Assembly: GCA_964567755.1 (NCBI GenBank)
Contig: CAZMNW010000001.1
Coordinates: forward strand, 191,510-255,509
Origin: DASRJW01 sp964567755
Lineage (GTDB): Bacteria > Krumholzibacteriota > Krumholzibacteriia > G020349025
Direction: 5' to 3'
Length of the DNA: 64,000 nt
Below are positions 18,250 through 27,355 of the stretch, piece after piece. The stretch's first letter is position 1. Each line of letters opens with the position of its first letter. The notes beneath the pieces were generated by a model. That model did not search any database, was not told the DNA's origin, and saw nothing but the letters and a program-made list of their open reading frames with translations. Position numbers and translations under genes: made by a program.

Positions 18250-19284
18250 TCAGCGCCCCTTCGGAGTCGCTGAGGCCGCGTCTTTGGCGCAGCGGAAACC
18301 GAGGTTGTGCCAACGTCGTCCGGGACGCTCTTTCTCGCGATTGGCGCAGCGCAAGTAGTTGGTGAAGGTGCCGATCCCGCCGCCGCGGTGCACGCGCGAG
18401 CGTTTGTCCTGCAGCTCCGCGTCGTCGAAGAACTGCAGGCGCGGATCGTCGGAACGCAAGATGGAGTCCTCCTGCGCGTACGCGGCCGCCTCCGGTTCCA
18501 GAGAGTCGGGCGTTGCACGTGGCTCGAGTTTTTCGATGCGCGGCTGCAGCTTCTCGACTCGCGGCGAGCTGGCCTGCTTGGCTGATTCGGCGCCACCGAA
18601 ATCCGCCGGCAGAACCGCAATCAGCTCTGGATACGGCTCGTACGGAGTCGCAGTCCACTCGGCAGCGTTGCCCGCCATGTTCACCACACCATAGGGACTC
18701 GCGCCCTCGATGTATGCGTTTGCAGGCACCAGACTGCGTCCAGAGTTGGCCAGATGGCTATCATACTCGTCGCCCCAAGGAAAACGCCGGCCGTTCGGGC
18801 CTCGCGCGCCTTTCTCCCACTCTGCCTCGGTGGGCAAACGCTTGCCTGCCCAACGCGCGTAGGCCATCGCATCCCACCACGTGACTTCGACGATTGGATC
18901 GAAGTCGGCATCCTCGGGGTAAGAGCCCTCCACCCACCGTGGCGGCGGGGGGTAGCCTGTTGCGTCCACGAAGCGCTTGTACTCGATGTTCGTGACTTCG
19001 AATTGATCGATGTAGAAGTCGGGAAGGGCAATCACGCGCTGCGGCAATTCGTCGCCCTCCGCATGCACATCGTCGTCGGCGCTTCCCATCACAAACTCGC
19101 CGGCTGGAATCAGCACCATCCCCGCGAATGGGTCGTCAGCAGATGTCTCGATGATGGGTTGTTCGGCCGCGGGATGTTGCGGATCTTCGGCGCTCGCTAC
19201 ACGCGCGTCACACCACCCGAGCGGTGTGGAAAGAACACACATCGACGTGATCCAGCACCGCCTTTTTGGGCGCCGACGCTCCAT
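18250..19284 (-). CDS. SUMF1/FGE-fold exported protein lacking the usual catalytic cysteines
   Basis: A 344-residue protein with a basic N-terminus, hydrophobic signal-like stretch and a formylglycine-generating-enzyme (SUMF1) fold domain: GMVLIPAGEFVMGS, DEYDSHLANSGRS, MAGNAAEWTATPY and the terminal NLGFRCAKD. In true FGE two cysteines sit in the RGGS...CHxSYC segment; here the matching stretch is RGGGIGTFTNYLRCANR with only the later Cys. It is therefore more likely a non-catalytic or other-ligand member, as with many lipoprotein-associated SUMF1 proteins. A 90-residue insert between VLPADFGG and SKRSRVHRGG is low complexity. AGGAGG lies six bases before the ATG at 19284. Confidence 0.8.
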   Translation of the reverse strand: MERRRPKRRCWITSMCVLSTPLGWCDARVASAEDPQHPAAEQPIIETSADDPFAGMVLIPAGEFVMGSADDDVHAEGDELPQRVIALPDFYIDQFEVTNIEYKRFVDATGYPPPPRWVEGSYPEDADFDPIVEVTWWDAMAYARWAGKRLPTEAEWEKGARGPNGRRFPWGDEYDSHLANSGRSLVPANAYIEGASPYGVVNMAGNAAEWTATPYEPYPELIAVLPADFGGAESAKQASSPRVEKLQPRIEKLEPRATPDSLEPEAAAYAQEDSILRSDDPRLQFFDDAELQDKRSRVHRGGGIGTFTNYLRCANREKERPGRRWHNLGFRCAKDAASATPKGR

Positions 19285-19410
19285 GCGTGCCTCCTGAGCT
19301 CGCCGCAACAATATAGAAGGACCGGAACGGCCAAGCAAGCTGGTCGCCCGCGGATCCGGTCCGCGCGTGCTTGGCCGAGACGCGGCCCGCGAGTCCGAGT
19401 CGGAGATTGG

Positions 19411-20841
19411 TCAGCTAGCGCCGAGGAAGATGGCCGCGGGCGAGATCTCGAGCGGGTCTGGATCGATGCACGCGCCGACGCTGCGCGCGAAACGGCCCGA
19501 GCGCTCATCGATCTGGCCGAGATCCACCACCGGGTCGTCGCTCACCGGTTGACCGGCGCCGTCCAAAAGCACGCACACCTGGGGACGGTGCAAGCGCTCT
19601 GGCGTGCGGTTAGGGCGCACGACGACGCCGACGGCGTCATCGTCTAGACGCACAGTGGTGCCCGGCGGGTAAATGCCGAGCAAGCGGATGAAGCACTTGA
19701 CGAGAGCCGTCTCGAAACGCAGACCGGCATTCTCCAGCATGTACGCGAGCGCTTGATCCGGTCGCACCGCACGCTGGCGATACACGCGCCGGCTCGTGAG
19801 CGCATCGTAGGTGTCCGTGACATGCACGATCTGCGACGCCACGCTCGTCGTCCATCCTGCCGGCAGCTTGGGATAACCGTCGGCCCACAGGCCCAGGTGG
19901 TGCTCGAGCGCCACGAGCGCCGCCGGCGCCGTGAGCTCGAGCGGCCCGGCCTCGAACAGTCGCAGCGCGCCGTGCAGCGTGTGCCGGCGCATGGTCGCCC
20001 ACTCTTCTTCGCCCAGCGCGCCCTGGCGCTCGACGATCGCCGCCGGCACGTCCATTTGACCGATATCGTGGACGAAAGCTGCGATCCCGACCGTCTCGAC
20101 ATCGCGCTTCGCCAGCTGCGCTTCCCGCGCCAGCGCCAACGACAGGATCATGACGTTCACCGCATGCGTGAACTCATAGCCTTGCATGTTCTTGATGCAC
20201 GTGAGACCGAGAAGCGGCGCATCGTCTTCCACCAGTAAATCGAACATGCGTTGCACCAGGCGCCGAATGGCATACCACTGCAGCGGCTCCTGTCGCCGCA
20301 AATCGCTCTGCATCTGGCGATACAATCGCGCCGCTTGCAGGTACAGACTCTGCGCGGCGGTGCGATGCACCCCGAGACCGACGCCAGCGGGAAAATGCAG
20401 CGATTGCCCGCGTTCGGCTTCGATGGCCACGATGTGCGTGATCTGCGCGCGCTGGAATCGGCGCGACATCTCGCACCAATGGTCTCCGGAATGGCCGGAC
20501 TTGCCCAATACTTCGAGCGCGGTCTGCAACTCGGCAACACCCAGTTCTGGCAGGAAGCGCAAACCGACGAGACCCATCGAACGCAGGCTTCGCAGCAGAC
20601 GCCGGGTGTAGGCGCGGTCGTGATCGCTGCGCGGCAGGCGCGCGCCGTCGATGTCGAGGAACTGTCCCAGACAGCGCAACTCGACGACTGGTCGCTGCGC
20701 CAGCAAGCGCCACAAGCCGGCGTGCAACAGCGCCACCAAGTGTGGCGAGACCTTGCCATCGGCACTTGCGCTCGCGATCCCGGCTTGGATGCCGCGGATG
20801 ACGGTCGTTTCGAGCTCAGGGGTCCAGGCCTCGGCCGACAT
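19411..20841 (-). CDS. HD-GYP-like signalling phosphohydrolase
   Basis: A 476-residue protein. The first 200 residues are a helical domain of unknown type. The HD-GYP-like core follows: His226 in EFTHAVNV, HD at 258-259 (FVHDIGQMDVP), His290 in RRHTLHGA, HH at 314-315 and GYP at 322-324 (LWADGYPKLP), then a short C-terminal beta domain (PPGTTVRLDDDAVGVVV). This is close to the c-di-GMP phosphodiesterase signature. It overlaps the end of the HEAT-repeat gene upstream by 26 bases, so they are co-translated. The ATG at 20841 (MSAEAW) was chosen because earlier in-frame codons are Arg-rich and unlike the family. Confidence 0.85.
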   Translation of the reverse strand: MSAEAWTPELETTVIRGIQAGIASASADGKVSPHLVALLHAGLWRLLAQRPVVELRCLGQFLDIDGARLPRSDHDRAYTRRLLRSLRSMGLVGLRFLPELGVAELQTALEVLGKSGHSGDHWCEMSRRFQRAQITHIVAIEAERGQSLHFPAGVGLGVHRTAAQSLYLQAARLYRQMQSDLRRQEPLQWYAIRRLVQRMFDLLVEDDAPLLGLTCIKNMQGYEFTHAVNVMILSLALAREAQLAKRDVETVGIAAFVHDIGQMDVPAAIVERQGALGEEEWATMRRHTLHGALRLFEAGPLELTAPAALVALEHHLGLWADGYPKLPAGWTTSVASQIVHVTDTYDALTSRRVYRQRAVRPDQALAYMLENAGLRFETALVKCFIRLLGIYPPGTTVRLDDDAVGVVVRPNRTPERLHRPQVCVLLDGAGQPVSDDPVVDLGQIDERSGRFARSVGACIDPDPLEISPAAIFLGAS

Positions 20842-22582
20842 TTTCTGTCTCCTCCGGTCGCGTCTCTGTCTCGAAGTGCTGTGCACTCTGGATGCCGCGC
20901 ACGGCACCAAGGCAAACGGCGCGCAAGCGCGCATCACGGCTGCGCACGTGCTTCTCGAGCAGCTTCCTCGCTTGCGGCCAAGTGCTGTCGCCGAGAGCGA
21001 TGGCAGCGCCGCGACGCAGCTCTGCCGTCCAGCCCTTCGCCGGCCAGCTGCGCCGTTCCAGCATCCCAGCCAATTCCTGCAGCGTCATTTCGTCACCCAA
21101 ACGGCCGATAGCACGGAAGAAGTCATCACGCTCGTCGGCAGACCGGTCGCGGAAGCCAGGCGCCTCCAGGATCATTTGGCGCAGTTTCGGCAGTGCGCGT
21201 ACGTCGCGTCGAGACGCCAGGGCCCAAACCGCGCTTTGACGCACCCGCTGCTCGCCATCTTCGAGCAGCTCACAGAGCATCGTCGTCGCGCCCGCTTGGT
21301 CGTTGGGCAGCAGCGCCCGCACGACCTCGAGACGAATGCGCGCATCGCCATGACGCTTCCAGCGGCCGAGCGGCGCCAGCACGCGCGCGCCCCCGATCCG
21401 GCCAAGAACGTGGACGAAGTCGCGCACCATCTCCACGGAGTTGCCATCGACATATTGGGCGAGGCCATGGGGATCGTCGGCGCAAAGGCTGGCGAGCACC
21501 TGGATCACTGGCTCGCGCACCTTCTCGTCTTTCACACCCTCGAGCTGCTGCCACAGAGGATGAATCCCCTCGTCCCCCAGCAACCGGAGAATGTCCTGCA
21601 CCAACGTGATCTGCGCCGGCGGAGACTGCGTGGGTTGCAAGAGAGACGCGAGCAGTCCCACGTGCACCGACCCGCACACACGCTCACCCAGGGCGCGGAG
21701 CGTCGCATAGGCGGTTGCATGCGAAGCTGCTGGGCGTAGTTTGCGCAGAACTTCCCGGACTGCATCCAGATCCTGCGCGCGCAGATGCATGTCGACGACA
21801 CGCAGCAGTGCATCACGCGCCAGCGATTTCGAACCGGTGTCTTCCTCGGCGAGCTGGATGCCGCTCAGCAATTCGGCGATGCGGGCCAGCGTCGTGGCTG
21901 CTGGGGGGAAACGCGCCGCGAGCTGATTCTCCGGATCGTCCTGAAACACGCGGCGTAGCGGCGCCGTGGGCTCGTCCAGATCGAGGTCGGGAAATGCTTC
22001 GTTGCCCCTGGCGGAAGAATAAAGGGGATCGAGGCCCGCGTCGGCCGTGAGCTCATCCGCATGCGGCACGACGGAGTTGACGACATCGAACGGCTCGCTG
22101 CCTCTAGCGCGGTTGAGCCAGAAATCATCGCGACAGCGGAAAGTGATGCGTCGCATGTCGCATTGCCACAACATTGTGGCGACCGACTCGGCCGCATCGA
22201 TGCCGTCCGGGCAACGATGCAACACGCCGACGAGGCGCAGGACCTCGTCGCGCGCGGTCCCTTCCTTGAAGACGATCTCGACGACCTGACCCGCATGCAG
22301 CAGTGCGGCGGCGAGATTGCGCTGGGCACCGGGACGAGTCGCCGAAAAACCTTCGACACGCAATCCATCTGGCGTCACTTGCAGGCGTAAGAAGCGATGG
22401 ACGGCCAAATGGGTATCGATCTGGCGGGTCAAGCGTTCGACGAAACCTTCGAGGCGCAACGCCAGGCGTGCACCGCCGCGCGATGTCTCTGGCCGGCCAG
22501 CGCGGACTGCTGCTTCCAGCGTGCGGACGATCCGTCGCGCGCCATGCAGGCGATTGTCTGGATCCTGCCCCACATCCGTCAT
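20816..22582 (-). CDS. HEAT-repeat protein coupled to the HD-GYP-like protein
   Basis: A 588-residue protein of unknown function. The N-terminal 250 residues are unassigned. From about 330 to 560 there are HEAT-like helical pairs (VREPVIQVLASLCADDP, RIRLEVVRALLPNDQAGA, RVRQSAVWALASRRDVRALPKLRQMI, ELRRGAAIALG). HEAT solenoids act as docking surfaces. Because its 3' end overlaps the HD-GYP-like gene, the two products probably act together, perhaps with this one presenting or controlling the phosphodiesterase. ATG at 22582 (MTDVGQ) or an ATG at 22630 are both possible; neither has a strong ribosome-binding site. Confidence 0.75.
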   Translation of the reverse strand: MTDVGQDPDNRLHGARRIVRTLEAAVRAGRPETSRGGARLALRLEGFVERLTRQIDTHLAVHRFLRLQVTPDGLRVEGFSATRPGAQRNLAAALLHAGQVVEIVFKEGTARDEVLRLVGVLHRCPDGIDAAESVATMLWQCDMRRITFRCRDDFWLNRARGSEPFDVVNSVVPHADELTADAGLDPLYSSARGNEAFPDLDLDEPTAPLRRVFQDDPENQLAARFPPAATTLARIAELLSGIQLAEEDTGSKSLARDALLRVVDMHLRAQDLDAVREVLRKLRPAASHATAYATLRALGERVCGSVHVGLLASLLQPTQSPPAQITLVQDILRLLGDEGIHPLWQQLEGVKDEKVREPVIQVLASLCADDPHGLAQYVDGNSVEMVRDFVHVLGRIGGARVLAPLGRWKRHGDARIRLEVVRALLPNDQAGATTMLCELLEDGEQRVRQSAVWALASRRDVRALPKLRQMILEAPGFRDRSADERDDFFRAIGRLGDEMTLQELAGMLERRSWPAKGWTAELRRGAAIALGDSTWPQARKLLEKHVRSRDARLRAVCLGAVRGIQSAQHFETETRPEETENVGRGLDP

Positions 22583-22765
22583 CCCATACCCCCGCAAAGG
22601 GGATGATTTCGCAAACGGGGTGCCACACATGGGGTGAATCGCGGACGAAACGCTGTTCCTGATCCGAAGCGTTCATGCGGCGCCCCCAGGCCGTGGAATG
22701 GAATGCTCGGACGGAAGCCCGGCCAGCTGCCCCACCTTGCCGTGGCCGTCGAGAGAGACGAGTGG

Positions 22766-24535
22766 CTAGCGTGCCGGCGGACCCGTGGTCGGAGTCGGCT
22801 CGATTGGGTGCAGTGTCTGCGTTGCCAGTCGTTCCGCCTGCGCCAGATGCGCCTCTGGAATTCCGGCCGCGATCAATGCCGTGCGCAAACGCGCCAGCAG
22901 TTCGGGGTCATTGTTGTGGCCGAAGTAGAACAGCTGGAACTGGTAGTAATCATCCAAAAGACGCCGTGGCGGGACCGTGCTCAACTTCTGCAGATAGTCC
23001 TGCACATGCTGTGCGAACGGGATGAAGTTGATTCCCGGCCGCCGCGCGATCTCCTGCATCAGCTCGGGATCATAGTGGATCATCTCGCCGTACAGGTCGT
23101 CGAATCGAACCTGTTTGTAGAGAGGCAGATTCGTCGTCAACCCATAACGCAAGCGAAAGTGGATGCGCCTAGCCAGCAGCTGCTCCATGGTGACGCCACG
23201 CTCGTGACCTGGCCTGCCGCGCGCAGTGAGCGGCAGTCGCGCTAGCTCCGCGTCGGTCAGCCCCTGACTTTCCAATGCGTAGGGCAAGTGTCCAAAGTAT
23301 GCGACTGCATCCTGGCCGGGCAGCAGCGCGACGCGAGCCCGCGTCCCATTCAAATGGCGCCCCAAGACTTCTCCTTGACGACGCAGAATCTCGAGCGTCT
23401 CCGCTGTGTAGTATTTGGTTTCGTCGACGATGCCGTGGACTCGGTCGCGACCGACGAACGTACGCGCCCGCAGCGGTCGCGCCGCGAGCGTCGACCCCAC
23501 TATCAACACCGCCGCCGTGATTTCCACCCAGCGCCGGCGCGACCCGCGCAGCACATCCTCGACCGCAAGATACAGCAGCGGCGTCATCGGAACGAAGAAG
23601 CGCGCGAACATGAAATCGCCCCCGAGGCGCGTCACGTAGAGGATTGTCAACAACACCTGGGTCCCCGCGAGCAACGCCGTGTCGAGATCGTGTCGACCTC
23701 GAAGGCGCAGGATCCAGCTCGCCGGGATGGCGGCGAGTCCCACGAGGAGCACGAAGTACGTGGCGAAATAGAGCCGCGTGTAATGCCAACCCTGGCTCCA
23801 GTACGCGTCGGCTCCGGACTTGGCGTAGAAGCTGTTCGGCAGCAAGTCGCCGTAGTAGATCCACCGGAAAACGAGGCACGGTGCGACGAGCGCCATCCAC
23901 GTGGCGGTGAAGACGACAATCGGGCGTACTGCGCGCGTTTGCCACAGAAGAAAGGCACCGGCCGTCGCCGTGTAGAGTGCGCCTTCGGGTCGCATCAAGG
24001 TCGCGAGCGCGTACAACGCACCCGCCAAGCCGAACCGCGGTGAGGTCGCCGTGGCCGCCAAGAGCCCGAGCACAAGCAGCAGGCCGAATGGCGCCGTCTC
24101 GAGCCCGCTACTCGCGAACAACTGCGCGTCGTAATGAAGCGCCAGACTCCACGCGGCGATGGGCAGCCCCATCCATGCACCGGCACGGAGTCGCCACGCA
24201 CGTTGCGCCAGGACGAAGAGCGTGGCAGCGAAGAAGAGAATCGGTAGGGTGCGACCCAGCGCGACGAGATCGAATCCCAGCCGGTTGCACGCGGCGAGCA
24301 AGATCACCCAGAGGAAATGCGTGTAGCCCTCGACACGCTCGCCCGGATTGAAGACGAGACCATGGCCGCGGAGCAGGTGATCCACGTAACGAAAGCTGAT
24401 GAATACGTCGTCGCACACCCAGGCCCGGCGCAGGGTCTCGACGAGGCCGGCGGCGATGGGCAGCACGGCGACAAGAACGACCGGATTCAGGATGGCACGG
24501 CGTTGCACGGCGGCGGAGCATAGCATGTCATCCAT
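22766..24535 (-). CDS. GT-C type polytopic membrane glycosyltransferase-like protein
   Basis: A 589-residue protein with about ten membrane spans and a soluble C-terminal domain from about residue 370. CDDVFISFRYVDHLLRGHG (DD in the first external loop) and NPGERVEGYTHFLW are the motifs of bacterial arabinosyl/mannosyl GT-C proteins of the AftB-like type. It would take sugar from a polyprenyl-phosphate donor; acceptor unknown. It lies alone between the HEAT gene and divergent lipA. Its C-terminal segment at residues 522-550 (DDYYQFQLFYFGHNNDPE) has a decayed relative at 54993. Confidence 0.75.
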   Translation of the reverse strand: MDDMLCSAAVQRRAILNPVVLVAVLPIAAGLVETLRRAWVCDDVFISFRYVDHLLRGHGLVFNPGERVEGYTHFLWVILLAACNRLGFDLVALGRTLPILFFAATLFVLAQRAWRLRAGAWMGLPIAAWSLALHYDAQLFASSGLETAPFGLLLVLGLLAATATSPRFGLAGALYALATLMRPEGALYTATAGAFLLWQTRAVRPIVVFTATWMALVAPCLVFRWIYYGDLLPNSFYAKSGADAYWSQGWHYTRLYFATYFVLLVGLAAIPASWILRLRGRHDLDTALLAGTQVLLTILYVTRLGGDFMFARFFVPMTPLLYLAVEDVLRGSRRRWVEITAAVLIVGSTLAARPLRARTFVGRDRVHGIVDETKYYTAETLEILRRQGEVLGRHLNGTRARVALLPGQDAVAYFGHLPYALESQGLTDAELARLPLTARGRPGHERGVTMEQLLARRIHFRLRYGLTTNLPLYKQVRFDDLYGEMIHYDPELMQEIARRPGINFIPFAQHVQDYLQKLSTVPPRRLLDDYYQFQLFYFGHNNDPELLARLRTALIAAGIPEAHLAQAERLATQTLHPIEPTPTTGPPAR

Positions 24536-24617
24536 CCAGACGGCACCGCGGGTGGCTCCGTCCGAGTGGCTGCGACAAGCCCCGCGCCCACCGGGATCCT
24601 TCGGCTATAATGCGTCG

Positions 24618-25478
24618 ATGTCGCGAACCTGCGCAGAGAACGAACGCCGCCCCGACTGGCTGAAGGTGCGCTTGCCCCAGGGCGATGGCTACGGCCGTAT
24701 CCGCGCCCTAGTCGAAGAACACCAGCTGCACACGGTATGCGAGAGCGCGCGCTGCCCAAATCTCGGCGAGTGCTGGAGCGCCGGCACCGCCACGTTCATG
24801 ATCTTGGGCGATATCTGCACACGCAGCTGCGGCTTCTGCGCCGTCACCACCGGCAAACCGATCGGGCTGGATCTCGGCGAGCCCGCGCGCCTGGCGCGCG
24901 CCATCCACACGCTCGGCGTGCGCCACGCCGTCATCACCAGCGTCAATCGCGACGATCTGAGCGACGGCGGCTCTGAGATCTTCGCGGCGTGCATCCGCGC
25001 CGTGCGCCACGAGGTCCCTGATTGTAGGATCGAAGTACTGATTCCCGATTTCCTCGGCAACTGGAACGCGTTGGACACCGTGCTGGATGCTTCACCCGAG
25101 ATCCTCAATCACAACACCGAAACCGTGCCGCGCCTCTACACGCGCGTGCGGCCCAAGGCCAAATACGAACGCAGCCTCGAGCTCCTGCGCCGGGCCAAGG
25201 CGCGCGGCGCGTTCACCAAGAGCGGCCTCATGCTCGGCCTCGGAGAAACCGACGACGAGATCCGGACCGTGATGCGCGATCTCTGCGGCGTCGGCTGCGA
25301 CGTCCTCACCCTCGGTCAATACTTGCAGCCGACGAAAGAGCATCTGCCCGTCGAGCGGTTCGTTCACCCCGACCTGTTCGCGCGCTTCCGCGCCGAAGCG
25401 CTCGCCATGGGCTTCCGCTACTGCGAGTCCGGCCCACTCGTCCGCAGCTCCTACCACGCCGAGCGCCAAGTGTCCTGA
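24618..25478 (+). CDS. lipA: Lipoyl synthase
   Basis: A 286-residue radical-SAM lipoyl synthase. Cys41, Cys46 and Cys52 (CESARCPNLGEC) hold the auxiliary sacrificed 4Fe-4S cluster; Cys67, Cys71 and Cys74 (CTRSCGFC) hold the radical-SAM cluster. HNTETVPRLY and the C-terminal RSSYHA motif, whose Ser binds the auxiliary cluster, are intact. It inserts two sulfurs into octanoyl-E2 or octanoyl-GcvH, following LipB (encoded here at 41482-42171). Start chosen at ATG 24618 because it gives the normal family length; in-frame codons upstream belong to the divergent gene's region. Confidence 0.96.
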   Translation: MSRTCAENERRPDWLKVRLPQGDGYGRIRALVEEHQLHTVCESARCPNLGECWSAGTATFMILGDICTRSCGFCAVTTGKPIGLDLGEPARLARAIHTLGVRHAVITSVNRDDLSDGGSEIFAACIRAVRHEVPDCRIEVLIPDFLGNWNALDTVLDASPEILNHNTETVPRLYTRVRPKAKYERSLELLRRAKARGAFTKSGLMLGLGETDDEIRTVMRDLCGVGCDVLTLGQYLQPTKEHLPVERFVHPDLFARFRAEALAMGFRYCESGPLVRSSYHAERQVS

Positions 25479-25526
25479 GCTCCGACATTCTCCACTTCGC
25501 CGCCCCTCGACCGCGAGCCCTGGGTC

Positions 25527-25549
25527 TGCCACATCGCAGCGATGTGGCA
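25527..25549. repeat. Perfect 11-bp inverted repeat (1-base centre)
   Basis: TGCCACATCGC, one base, then its exact complement. It stands 48 bases after the lipA stop. It could be the lipA terminator stem, though no T-run follows, or a protein-binding operator for the gene downstream. Confidence 0.75.
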
Positions 25550-25594
25550 AGCCAAATGCAACTGCTTGCCAAAATGTCAGTTATGACGATATGC

Positions 25595-25623
25595 GCAAAT
25601 CAGGAATGCGATTCCTGATTTGC
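25595..25623. promoter_or_regulatory. Perfect 13-bp inverted repeat before the AAA/DUF4143 gene
   Basis: GCAAATCAGGAAT, a GCG centre, then ATTCCTGATTTGC. It ends 35 bases before the preferred GTG start of the ATPase gene. The AT-rich arms differ from the surrounding GC-rich DNA. The position suggests an operator or an RNA hairpin covering the translation start; no regulator gene is adjacent, so self-regulation by the ATPase is possible (inference). Confidence 0.8.
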
Positions 25624-25658
25624 TTGACGAATCTGGTGGCGGCGTTCAAGCTCACACG

Positions 25659-26891
25659 GTGGAATCGGACCCTTTCATCGAGCGCACCCTGTCGGCGACT
25701 CTCCAAGCGTCGGCACGGAACTTTTCCGGTGTTGTCGTGACCGGCCCGCGTCAATCGGGCAAAACAACATTGGTTCGCAACTTGTTCGGCGCCACGCACC
25801 GCTACTGCACCTTGGACGATCCAACAGTGCGCGAGGACGCTCACCGCGATCCGACCCTTCTGCTGGCGCGCTTTCCTCCCCCAGTCATTCTGGACGAAAT
25901 CCAATATGCCCCCGATATGTTGCATGCAGTCAAAGTAGACATGGATGCGCATCGCAAGCAACGAGGGCGGTACATCCTCACCGGATCACAAGTGTTTCCG
26001 CTCATGCAAGGCGTGACCGAGTCACTCGCCGGTCGAGTGGAGGTTCTGTCACTGGCTTCGATGTCGCTTCGCGAGGTGGATCGGCATCCCGATGCGAGCA
26101 CGCCGTGGCGCGAGATGCTTTTCCCGCCCCAGCCCCCGTCTCCAGCGCCCGCCTTGGAAGTGCTGCTGGATCGCATCCTTCGCGGCGGCTATCCGGAATG
26201 CGCGCTGGACCAGAAGCTACCGTTTCGACGCTGGCATGCGGCATACGTGTCGACGTATCTCGAGCGCGACGTACGTACACTGCGCGCGATCGGGGACTTG
26301 GGTGACTTCCAGCGATTCTTGTCGGCATTGGCGGCGCGTACTGCATCACTCCTCAATCTCGAGGAACTAGGCCGCGATCTTGGCATCACGGCCAAGACCG
26401 CCAAGGCATGGCTCAGCGTGCTGGAAGCCAGCGGCCAGGTCGCGATCCTGCGACCGCACTTCGCGAATCTTGGGAAGCGCCTGGTCAAGCGCCCCAAGGT
26501 TTACTTCCTCGATACAGGAACGCAGGCTTTCCTCTTGGGCGTGTCGTCACCAGACCAATTGCTCACTGGAATCGCAGCGGGCTCACTCTTCGAATCGGCT
26601 GTAGCGGCGCAACTCTATCGTCTGCTCGCACATCGAGGCCAACCCCTTCGTCTCCACTTTTGGCGCACCGCCGCCGGACATGAGGTGGATTTCTTGCTGG
26701 AGGATGGAACCAAGCTGATTCCGATCGAAGCCAAACTCACGGCAACGCCCACCAAGCGCGACGCGGCGGGAATCGAAGAGTTTCAGCGTCTCTTCGGATC
26801 CCGCGCGGGGCGCGGAATTGTCGTCTGCTTTTGTCGCGAGAGATTCCCTCTGACCAAGACTGTCGATGCAGTGCCACTGGGTTCGTTCTGA
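25659..26891 (+). CDS. AAA ATPase with DUF4143 (BrxC/ATPase-of-unknown-role type)
   Basis: A 410-residue protein. Walker A GPRQSGKTT is at 29-37, Walker B VILDE near 76-80, and sensor-like TGSQ (YILTGSQVF) follows. Residues 195-350 match DUF4143: RGGYPE, YLERDVRTL, the winged-helix-like LGRDLGITAKTAKAWLSVLEASGQV, then GHEVDFLLEDGTKLIPIEAK, which resembles a PD-(D/E)xK nuclease-like core. Such ATPases are widespread, often horizontally acquired, and of unsettled function. GTG at 25659 (MESDPFIERT) fits the family start; an in-frame TTG at 25620 lies inside the palindrome and is less likely. Confidence 0.85.
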   Translation: MESDPFIERTLSATLQASARNFSGVVVTGPRQSGKTTLVRNLFGATHRYCTLDDPTVREDAHRDPTLLLARFPPPVILDEIQYAPDMLHAVKVDMDAHRKQRGRYILTGSQVFPLMQGVTESLAGRVEVLSLASMSLREVDRHPDASTPWREMLFPPQPPSPAPALEVLLDRILRGGYPECALDQKLPFRRWHAAYVSTYLERDVRTLRAIGDLGDFQRFLSALAARTASLLNLEELGRDLGITAKTAKAWLSVLEASGQVAILRPHFANLGKRLVKRPKVYFLDTGTQAFLLGVSSPDQLLTGIAAGSLFESAVAAQLYRLLAHRGQPLRLHFWRTAAGHEVDFLLEDGTKLIPIEAKLTATPTKRDAAGIEEFQRLFGSRAGRGIVVCFCRERFPLTKTVDAVPLGSF

Positions 26892-26912
26892 GGCGCCGTC
26901 GATCAAGGAACG

Positions 26913-27202
26913 ATGCGCACGGGCTTGGCCTGAGCTTGTTCTCGGTGAACTGCATCATTCTACTGCTCTTTTCGATGTGCCAGGAAGTGCGAGCCCAACC
27001 CAACCCGGATGCACCCTGGTCGGACGTGTTCAACCTTCCCGGCGCCGACGGCTCGGTGACTGTTTTCGCGGAGTTCGCCGGCAAGTTGATCGTCTCAGGC
27101 GATTTCACCAAGATCGGTCGTTTCGAGATCCCCTTAGAAACTGCAAGCCAACGGGAATCCGAGTCCATCGGGAACGAGATCCGTCGTATAACAGAACGTT
27201 GA
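26913..27202 (+). pseudogene. Truncated, frameshifted start of a secreted protein
   Basis: An ATG at 26913 after AAGGAACG opens MRTGLA and hits a stop. The next frame continues with a clear signal peptide (LSLFSVNCIILLLFSM, then VRAQPNPDAPW) and with GSVTVFAEFAGKLIVSGDFTKIG, a beta-propeller-like repeat frequent in secreted proteins with kelch-like or delta-60 blades. After that the text loses family character and stops at 27202. It is a remnant with at least one indel and loss of most of the gene. The rest of the 26892-27355 interval shows nothing else convincing. Confidence 0.5.
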
Positions 27203-27355
27203 ATTCAGCTTCCTGACCCAGGGCGTAAGTGGTGAGATCGAAGACGGCGCGGCGGTGTCACGTGGACCAAGTGGCGCTGAGGTCGCATCAGTCTTGACTT
27301 CGGTCGTCGGGGAGCTCCACAACCCGGAACCGTCGCTTCTGCGGACTCCGCCGAC

